This document shows, one piece after another, positions 15,275 to 19,620 of a DNA stretch of 19,620 nucleotides. Position numbers and translations under genes: made by a program. Location: assembly GCA_963645945.1 (NCBI GenBank), contig CAVIUA010000039.1, forward strand, positions 1 to 19,620, in the 5' to 3' direction. How positions within the stretch are numbered: the stretch's first letter is position 1; each line of letters starts with the position of its first letter. Source of the DNA: CAG-877 sp963645945. GTDB lineage: Bacteria > Bacillota_I > Bacilli_A > RF39 > UBA660. The notes under the pieces are model-generated. The model did no database searches, was not told the origin of the DNA, and saw only the letters and a list, made by a program, of their open reading frames with translations.

Positions 15275-15735
15275 AGACGAAACCCAGCTCGTCCTCCGAT
15301 AACATCTTTTCCTTTTAAATCATCTAAAGTAAAATTATCAAATTTCGCTCTAGATACTAAGAATGATCCATCCTTTTGTGTAAGTTGTGCAAAAGTTTTT
15401 AAATAATCCTTTTCATTAGCATTATAAACATAAATTGTTGCCTCACTACCAGAAAAACCTATATCAGCATCTCCTGATAATACTGCAGCAGTAACTTTAT
15501 CTGCACCAGCAGTTAGAATTAAATCAACATCAATTCCATTATCTTCAAAATAACCATTTTCTATAGCGGCATACATTGGTGCATAAAAAATAGTATGAGC
15601 CACCTCAGCTAAGGTTATCTTTGTATTCTTATTAGTATCATCCTTTTTACCCTTATTTAAATCTAAGAATAAAGAACCAACCATTAAAAATACTAAAACA
15701 AAAAATAAGCAATAAAATAAAATATTCTTTTTCAT
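15271..15735 (-). pseudogene. Substrate-binding protein, N-terminal half (disrupted by the element)
   Basis: From the ATG at 15735 (GAAAGGAG just upstream) the frame encodes a hydrophobic anchor (about residues 4-24), a lysine-rich linker and the N-terminal lobe of an NMT1/SsuA-type binding protein: AEVAHTIFYAPMYAAIENGYFEDNGIDVDLI, then GADKVTAAVLSGDADIGFSG and DLKGKDVIGGRAG. It then runs into element sequence and ends FRL-stop at 15271. There is no lipobox cysteine at the end of the anchor, so the intact protein would be tethered by an uncleaved helix. It is the partner of 6211-6762: 151 plus 182 codons give a normal 333-residue protein. The host promoter stays with this half, cutting off the ATPase and permease genes. 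Confidence 0.92.
15273..15297. other. Right attachment junction (attR)
   Basis: On the minus strand the SBP N-terminal frame reads GGRAG up to CCC (15283-15285 on plus), then leaves the family with FRL-stop inside the element end. The recombinase stop (15272-15274) almost touches the junction. In the circular form the two inner ends would give AAGGGTGATAC-GG-GTTTCGTCTTT, an imperfect dyad with 7 of 11 matching positions around GG, as expected of a serine-integrase attP. Confidence 0.85.
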
Positions 15736-15815
15736 AAATCTCCTTTCTACTAAAATATTATATGAATAATTATCAGTTTGTGTTATAGTATTAATTGATA
15801 AAGAAAGGAGAAAAT

Positions 15816-16349
15816 ATGAAATTATTAGTAATATCAGATATACATGGAATAAAAACAAATTTACCATTAATTAAAAAGAAATTTAAAGAATTTTCTTGTG
15901 ATAGTTTAATAGTATTAGGAGACTTATATTATAACTATGGTAGAACTAATCAAGAAGATTATGATTCAGAATACGTAAGAAATTTTTTAGATTCATTTTC
16001 AGATAAATTAGTTTGTATGAAAGGTAATTGTGATGAAAATATTAATACATATTTAGAACCATTTGATATAATACCTGGTTGTATAAATATGAAAATTAAT
16101 AATAAAGATGTTTATTTTACTCATGGTCATGTGTATAACAAAAGAACATGGCACAAAGATAATGCTATTTTAATATCTGGTCATACCCATATAGCTGAGT
16201 TTACTAATATTGGAAAATGTACTTATATTAATCCTGGATCTATCTCTTTACCATTAGGTAAAGAAGATGCAAGTTACATGCTTATTACTGAGGAAAAGTG
16301 TATAGTAGCAGATATTAATGATCAAATAATATTTGAAAAAGACATTTAG
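15816..16349 (+). CDS. YfcE/MJ0936-type metallophosphoesterase
   Basis: The 177-residue protein has the calcineurin-like phosphoesterase motifs in order: MKLLVISDIHG (Asp8, His10), VLGDLYY, KGNCDE, FTHGH and SGHTHIAE, followed by INPGSISLPLG. These place it in the small YfcE/MJ0936 group of divalent-metal phosphodiesterases. The natural substrate is not known. The ATG at 15816 is chosen because AAAGGAG lies just upstream; a TTG at 15795 would place that site inside the gene. It is divergent from the SBP N-terminal half across an 80-base shared upstream region, and is followed by the adhesin promoter. Confidence 0.9.
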   Translation: MKLLVISDIHGIKTNLPLIKKKFKEFSCDSLIVLGDLYYNYGRTNQEDYDSEYVRNFLDSFSDKLVCMKGNCDENINTYLEPFDIIPGCINMKINNKDVYFTHGHVYNKRTWHKDNAILISGHTHIAEFTNIGKCTYINPGSISLPLGKEDASYMLITEEKCIVADINDQIIFEKDI

Positions 16350-16361
16350 ATAAAGTAAAAC

Positions 16362-16390
16362 TTGCAAAAAAACAAAAGATATGATATAAT
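16362..16390 (+). promoter_or_regulatory. Promoter of the adhesin-sortase genes
   Basis: TTGCAA (16362-16367) and a perfect TATAAT (16385-16390) are spaced by 17 bases. AAGGTGA (16410-16416) is the ribosome-binding site for the ATG at 16422. Confidence 0.85.
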
Positions 16391-16421
16391 ATAGCCACAT
16401 TTGAGGGGAAAGGTGAATAAA

Positions 16422-17948
16422 ATGAAAAAGTATTTAAGTAAAGTAAGAATCTTTATTATGATGATTCTAACAGGAGTCATACTTGGCTCAAACGTTTTAA
16501 ATGTTAACGCAGTTGCTCAAACAATATCACTAGGTTCAGGAGAACAATTACCTGCATATTTAGCTGGAGTAACATTCAAAACAAAAGTAACTACATCAGG
16601 AGAATATATTTATTGTTTAAATATACATAAAGCAACAAGTCAAAATGTAAACGCTACCTTAGTAGGTGAGATGGATGCTGGTTTTGCATATTTAATGGAA
16701 CATGGTTATCCAAGTGTAAGTATTACTGGTAATGCTTCAAAAGACTACTATATAACACAAGCTGCTGTTTGGTGGTATCTAGATGAAACTACAGGAAGTT
16801 CAAACTTAAGTAATAACTTTAAGTCACAAGCAAGTGATCCTAATGGTATTAGACAATATATCAAAAACTTAGTTGCAGGAGCTAAAAAAGCAAAAGCAGC
16901 AGGTTATGCAAAAACATCTATATCATTATCAACATCAAATAAAGAAATGAAATTATCTTCAGATTCAAAATATTTTGAATCAGAATATTTCAAAGTTACA
17001 TCAAATAACATAAGTACATATAATGTATCTGTTAGTAATGCACCAGAAGGCACACTAATAGTTGATGCATCAGGAAAAAACAAAACATCATTCGCAAAAA
17101 ATGAAAGTTTTAAAATAAGAATACCAGTATCAAAAGTAACAGACACTAAATTAAACTTAACAGTAAAAGTTTCAGCAACAGGAACAGTAAATAAAGCATA
17201 CGAATACAAACCATCAAATAGTAAAATGCAAAACTGTATGCCATCTGTACTAACTCCTGAAAAACAAAACGTATCAGCTACAGCTAGTTTAACATTGTCA
17301 ACTTCACAAGTAACAATAGTTAAATTAGATAAAGCAACTGATAAAGCTTTAGCAGGAGCAACATTAGTATTAAAAGATGCATCAGGAAAAGAAATTACTA
17401 GATGGAAATCAACAACAAATGCACACGTAATTAGAAACCTAGAAAATGGTACTTATACAGTTGAAGAAGCTGAAGCACCAACAGGTTATAAAAAAATGAC
17501 AGAACCAGTTAAATTTACTGTATCAGATAGTAATAAAAGTTTAACTGTAAAAGTATATAATGAAGCAAAATCAAGTGTAGTAACAATTACAAAAGTTGAT
17601 GCTTCAACTGGAAAAGCTTTAGCAGGAGCAACTCTAGTAGTTAAAAATAGTGCAGGCGAAGAAGTAGCTAGATTTGAAACTACTACAGAACCAAAAGTAT
17701 TTACAGACTTAGCTGATGGTACATATACAATTGAAGAAGTACAAGCACCAGAAGGTTATAAGAAAAGTGATGAAGTAATAACAATTACAATTGATGATGA
17801 ACATGAAACACATCAAGTAACTTTCAATAACTACCCAGAAGTACCTGTACCAGATACAGCATCAACAAGTTCAATTATAATGACAATTCTTGGTATATTA
17901 TTAATCGGATCTACTTTAGGATTCATATATAAGAATGCCAAGAAATAA
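16422..17948 (+). CDS. Cell-wall-anchored surface adhesin with thioester and SpaA domains
   Basis: The 508-residue protein is built like Gram-positive adhesins or pilus tip proteins. A signal peptide (1 to about 30, ending NVNA) is followed by a thioester-like domain: YCL with Cys65 and ITQAAVWW with Gln113, the residue pair that forms an internal Cys-Gln thioester able to bind host amines covalently. After a linker region come two SpaA-type domains with residues placed for Lys-Asn isopeptide bonds: Lys301/Glu348/Asn380 and Lys391/Glu438/Asn469. The end is a sorting signal VPDTA (476-480), a membrane helix and KNAKK. The ATG at 16422 is preferred over a TTG at 16401. It overlaps the sortase gene by 14 bases. 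Confidence 0.9.
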   Translation: MKKYLSKVRIFIMMILTGVILGSNVLNVNAVAQTISLGSGEQLPAYLAGVTFKTKVTTSGEYIYCLNIHKATSQNVNATLVGEMDAGFAYLMEHGYPSVSITGNASKDYYITQAAVWWYLDETTGSSNLSNNFKSQASDPNGIRQYIKNLVAGAKKAKAAGYAKTSISLSTSNKEMKLSSDSKYFESEYFKVTSNNISTYNVSVSNAPEGTLIVDASGKNKTSFAKNESFKIRIPVSKVTDTKLNLTVKVSATGTVNKAYEYKPSNSKMQNCMPSVLTPEKQNVSATASLTLSTSQVTIVKLDKATDKALAGATLVLKDASGKEITRWKSTTNAHVIRNLENGTYTVEEAEAPTGYKKMTEPVKFTVSDSNKSLTVKVYNEAKSSVVTITKVDASTGKALAGATLVVKNSAGEEVARFETTTEPKVFTDLADGTYTIEEVQAPEGYKKSDEVITITIDDEHETHQVTFNNYPEVPVPDTASTSSIIMTILGILLIGSTLGFIYKNAKK

Positions 17949-18585
17949 AAAAAAGTCAAAGAAATCAAGAATCTCTCCTAGTGTAACTACTACAATTTGT
18001 GCGATAGTAATACTAATTGGGGGATTCTTTCTTTCATATAGTTATGTTCAGTCAAAAAAAACCATGGCCTATGACTATATGTCAAATATCTTCTATACTT
18101 CAAATAATCAAAATATTATAGAAGATGATGGAATAGCAGAGAAAGAGGAAACGGTGGAAACCGAGGTAACAAATGAATACTACATTGGTTACTTAAATAT
18201 ACCAAAGATAAATTTAACAAAAGGTTTCTTAAGTAAAAACGCTCCAGATAATGACGTTGATAAGAACCTTTACACAGTACCTGGTTCATCGTATCCAGAT
18301 GTAGAATCAGGTAACCTAATTTTAGCAGGTCACTCTGGTACAGGCTGGAATGCCTTCTTCAATGACTTATACAAATTAAACAAAGGTGATTATGCATATA
18401 TAACATATAAGAATAAAAAATACGCTTATAAAATTGTTAATATATATAAACAAGATAAAGTTGGTACAATAGCAATTTACAGAAATTATGATAAAACAAC
18501 ATTGACTTTAGTAACTTGTACAAATTATGAATCAACAACACAAACAATTTATATAGCTGAACTTCAAGAAATAACAGAAGCGTAA
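17935..18585 (+). CDS. Sortase-family transpeptidase, atypical (no catalytic arginine)
   Basis: The 216-residue protein has a lysine-rich N-terminus, one membrane helix (about 17-36), then a sortase fold: IGYLNIPKINL, YTVPGSSYPDVESGNLILAGHSG with His133, FFNDLYKLNKGDY, and LTLVTCTN with Cys195. Sortases cut the sorting motif of surface proteins and join it to peptidoglycan or pilins. The third catalytic residue, an arginine 9-13 residues after the cysteine, is missing: the segment reads NYESTTQTIYIAEL, with no arginine to the C-terminus. The gene overlaps the adhesin by 14 bases with no good ribosome-binding site, so the two are probably translated together and the adhesin is its likely substrate. 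Nearest class not certain. Confidence 0.88.
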   Translation: MPRNKKKSKKSRISPSVTTTICAIVILIGGFFLSYSYVQSKKTMAYDYMSNIFYTSNNQNIIEDDGIAEKEETVETEVTNEYYIGYLNIPKINLTKGFLSKNAPDNDVDKNLYTVPGSSYPDVESGNLILAGHSGTGWNAFFNDLYKLNKGDYAYITYKNKKYAYKIVNIYKQDKVGTIAIYRNYDKTTLTLVTCTNYESTTQTIYIAELQEITEA

Positions 18586-18612
18586 AAAAGAAAAAGGGAT
18601 GGTTGAATAGTT

Positions 18613-19488
18613 ATGGAAAGATTATCATTTATGGATAAATTATCAGTATTACTAGAAATAACAAAATCTTCTAGTCTATACATTGTAATACTAATAGCGA
18701 TACTAGCACTAGGTTTAATATTATTATCAACTAATAATAAAAAAGCCAAAGGTAGTAAATTTTTCTATGCTATTATTTATGTAATAATTATAATGACATT
18801 ATTATATGCTTACAGAGATAGTTTAAGTAATATGATGGATTATATGATGAATAACTTGTTTATACTTATATATTTCCCTAACTTAGCTATTTATGTAGCG
18901 GCCATCCTAATAAGTAATATTATTATCTGGCTAACAGTTTTTAATAAGAAAGTACCAAAGATAATAAAAAGAATTAATGTTTCAATATATTGTATTATTA
19001 CTTATATATTAATGTTAATTTTAAATATCATAAACGAAAATAAACTTGACGTTTTTAGTCAATCATCTGTATATGGTAACAGTAATGCACAAGCATTAAT
19101 TGAATTATCAAGTACCATATTTATAGTCTGGATTCTATTCTTAATAGTTTATAAAATTATTAAGCCATATGTATATAAAGAACCAGTAAAGACAAAAGTA
19201 ATAGTTAAAAAAGTAGTAAAAAGACCAGAAAACTATAAGCCAGTTGAGGCTCCATACCAAGTTAAAGCTGTAAATAACAGTATCAAAGTAGAGCCTAAAC
19301 AAGTAGTAACAACTACACAAACAACTCAATATAATGATCTTTTAACTATCGATGATTATAAGTTATTACTTAATATTTTAAAAGAACAAAAAGAAAAAGA
19401 GAAAAGAGAAAAAGAACGTCAAGAAAGAATTGATAAAGAACAAGAAAAATATAAAGAATTACAAGATTTATATAGAAGTGTAAGATAA
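18613..19488 (+). CDS. Membrane protein with charged helical C-terminal tail, unknown function
   Basis: I do not recognise this 291-residue protein. It shows about five hydrophobic helices (near residues 20-38, 50-66, 78-106, 116-137 and 165-183). A lysine/valine-rich segment follows (EPVKTKVIVKKVVKRPENYKPVEAP), then a threonine/glutamine linker, and a strongly charged tail of lysine, glutamate and arginine from about 255 that should form a long helix or coiled coil, probably cytoplasmic. It starts 27 bases after the sortase with only a distant GGGATGG site, and its end carries the operon terminator, so it belongs to the adhesin-sortase unit. A role in envelope organisation or as a scaffold is only a guess. 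Confidence 0.75.
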   Translation: MERLSFMDKLSVLLEITKSSSLYIVILIAILALGLILLSTNNKKAKGSKFFYAIIYVIIIMTLLYAYRDSLSNMMDYMMNNLFILIYFPNLAIYVAAILISNIIIWLTVFNKKVPKIIKRINVSIYCIITYILMLILNIINENKLDVFSQSSVYGNSNAQALIELSSTIFIVWILFLIVYKIIKPYVYKEPVKTKVIVKKVVKRPENYKPVEAPYQVKAVNNSIKVEPKQVVTTTQTTQYNDLLTIDDYKLLLNILKEQKEKEKREKERQERIDKEQEKYKELQDLYRSVR

Positions 19489-19503
19489 ACACTTCTTTTT
19501 TTT
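19475..19503 (+). terminator. Intrinsic terminator of the adhesin-sortase operon
   Basis: GAAGTG (19475-19480) pairs with CACTTC (19490-19495), followed by a T-run to 19503. The left arm lies within the last codons of the membrane protein gene. Confidence 0.85.
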
Positions 19504-19518
19504 GATAATAATTGAATC

Positions 19519-19547
19519 TTGAAAATATTGTAAATAATTGGTACAAT
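19519..19547 (+). promoter_or_regulatory. Promoter of the gene at the right edge
   Basis: TTGAAA (19519-19524) and TACAAT (19542-19547) are spaced by 17 bases, right after the preceding terminator. Confidence 0.75.
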
Positions 19548-19586
19548 GAAGGTGTAATAAAAAAAGTAAAGGTTTGGCGATGAATT

Positions 19587-19620
19587 ATGAAAAGTAACTT
19601 TATAAAGTCTTTTTTACATA
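19587..19620 (+). CDS. Start of a gene cut by the window edge
   Basis: An open frame begins MKSNFIKSFLH and runs off the window. A ribosome-binding site is weak at this ATG. AAAGG (19568-19572) is better spaced for an ATG at 19580, but that frame stops after five codons (MNYEK) and overlaps this start. Too little is visible to name a product; the lysine-then-hydrophobic start could be a signal peptide. Confidence 0.4.
   Translation, partial: MKSNFIKSFLH

Larger units (their letters stand above)
6763..15285 (+). mobile_element. Serine-recombinase island carrying arginine import and deiminase pathway
   Basis: An 8,523-base insertion lies between the two halves of one SBP gene, which keep the same strand and order. 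Its cargo, all on the plus strand, is a three-gene amino-acid ABC importer, arcA, OTC, an arcC-arcD joined frame, a 28-codon ORF and a large serine recombinase that ends 9 bases from the right junction. The flanks share only CCC (6760-6762 and 15283-15285), and joining them through one copy gives an in-frame SBP. No relaxase, conjugation, replication or phage genes are visible. Serine integrases are known to cross over at a two-base core, which fits this junction. Analogous to staphylococcal ACME in cargo, not in recombinase type. Confidence 0.9.

Noticed and set aside
6763..15285. Composite transposon or prophage
   Set aside because: There are no flanking insertion sequences, terminal inverted repeats, target duplication beyond three bases, or phage structural or replication genes. 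The only mobility gene is a serine recombinase.
6211..15735. Splitting of the binding protein by an inversion or by two separate genes
   Set aside because: Both halves are on the minus strand with the N-terminal part at higher coordinates, which is the normal order, and they rejoin in frame at one point. An inversion would put one half on the other strand, and two full genes would not be complementary halves.
15795..15815. TTG start for the phosphoesterase
   Set aside because: The AAAGGAG ribosome-binding site lies inside this extension, and ATG at 15816 begins with the family's usual KLLVISDIHG.
15736..15867. Upstream extension of the split binding protein
   Set aside because: The 44 extra residues read through the intergenic region and the phosphoesterase start. 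GAAAGGAG directly before the ATG at 15735 marks the real start.
16401..16421. TTG start for the adhesin
   Set aside because: It would put AAGGTGA inside the gene; ATG at 16422 gives a normal signal peptide.
1..19620. Mycoplasma-type code with TGA as tryptophan
   Set aside because: TGA ends tsaE exactly at the ATGA overlap, tryptophans in the recognised genes are TGG, and the sortase and adhesin imply a cell wall.
1..19620. CRISPR arrays or tRNA genes
   Set aside because: No regularly spaced repeats and no cloverleaf-type sequence were seen on reading the window; the only RNA gene recognised is the 5S end.

Overview
The window is very AT-rich and has Gram-positive (Bacillota) features: strong Shine-Dalgarno sites, TTGACA/TATAAT-type promoters, intrinsic terminators with T-runs, a lipobox lipoprotein, and a sortase next to a cell-wall-anchored adhesin. 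TGA is used as a stop (for example tsaE), so this is the standard bacterial code and not the Mycoplasma code. The best guess is an uncultured low-GC member of the Bacilli/Erysipelotrichia-like gut lineages. That is an inference; no species is recognised.

Layout. (1) 1-44 is the 3' end of a 5S rRNA. It is followed by the t6A tRNA-modification operon tsaE-tsaB-rimI-like-tsaD (169-2670). (2) 2801-4626 holds a FIST sensory-domain protein and a Nudix hydrolase. The Nudix gene lies between two near-identical terminator repeats. (3) 4688-6762 on the minus strand is the permease, ATPase and C-terminal half of the substrate-binding protein (SBP) of a nitrate/sulfonate/taurine-type ABC importer. The N-terminal half of the same SBP lies about 8.5 kb away at 15271-15735, on the same strand and in the correct order. 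(4) 6763-15285, between the halves, is an inserted element with all genes on the plus strand: an amino-acid ABC importer (SBP, permease, ATPase), arginine deiminase, ornithine carbamoyltransferase, one reading frame joining carbamate kinase to a YfcC/ArcD-type antiporter, a 28-residue ORF, and a large serine recombinase. (5) 15816-19488 holds a YfcE-type phosphoesterase, a thioester-domain/SpaA-domain adhesin, a sortase and a membrane protein with a charged, helical tail. A new gene begins at the right edge.

The main discovery is the element in (4). It is a compact, apparently non-conjugative serine-recombinase island that carries a complete arginine import and catabolism pathway. The junctions can be read to the base. 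Both ends share only CCC (GGG on the minus strand). Joining the flanks through one copy restores an uninterrupted 333-codon SBP frame with the sequence GRAGGMPEM at the join. It resembles staphylococcal ACME in logic (arc genes, an ABC importer, serine recombinase), but the recombinase architecture, target and transporter differ.

How the genes work together: the element's importer would supply arginine or a related amino acid. ArcA converts arginine to citrulline and ammonia, OTC yields ornithine and carbamoyl phosphate, carbamate kinase makes ATP, and the antiporter domain exchanges ornithine for arginine. Integration costs the host an intact SBP gene until the element excises. The adhesin and sortase genes overlap and probably form one surface-display unit, but the sortase lacks the expected catalytic arginine.
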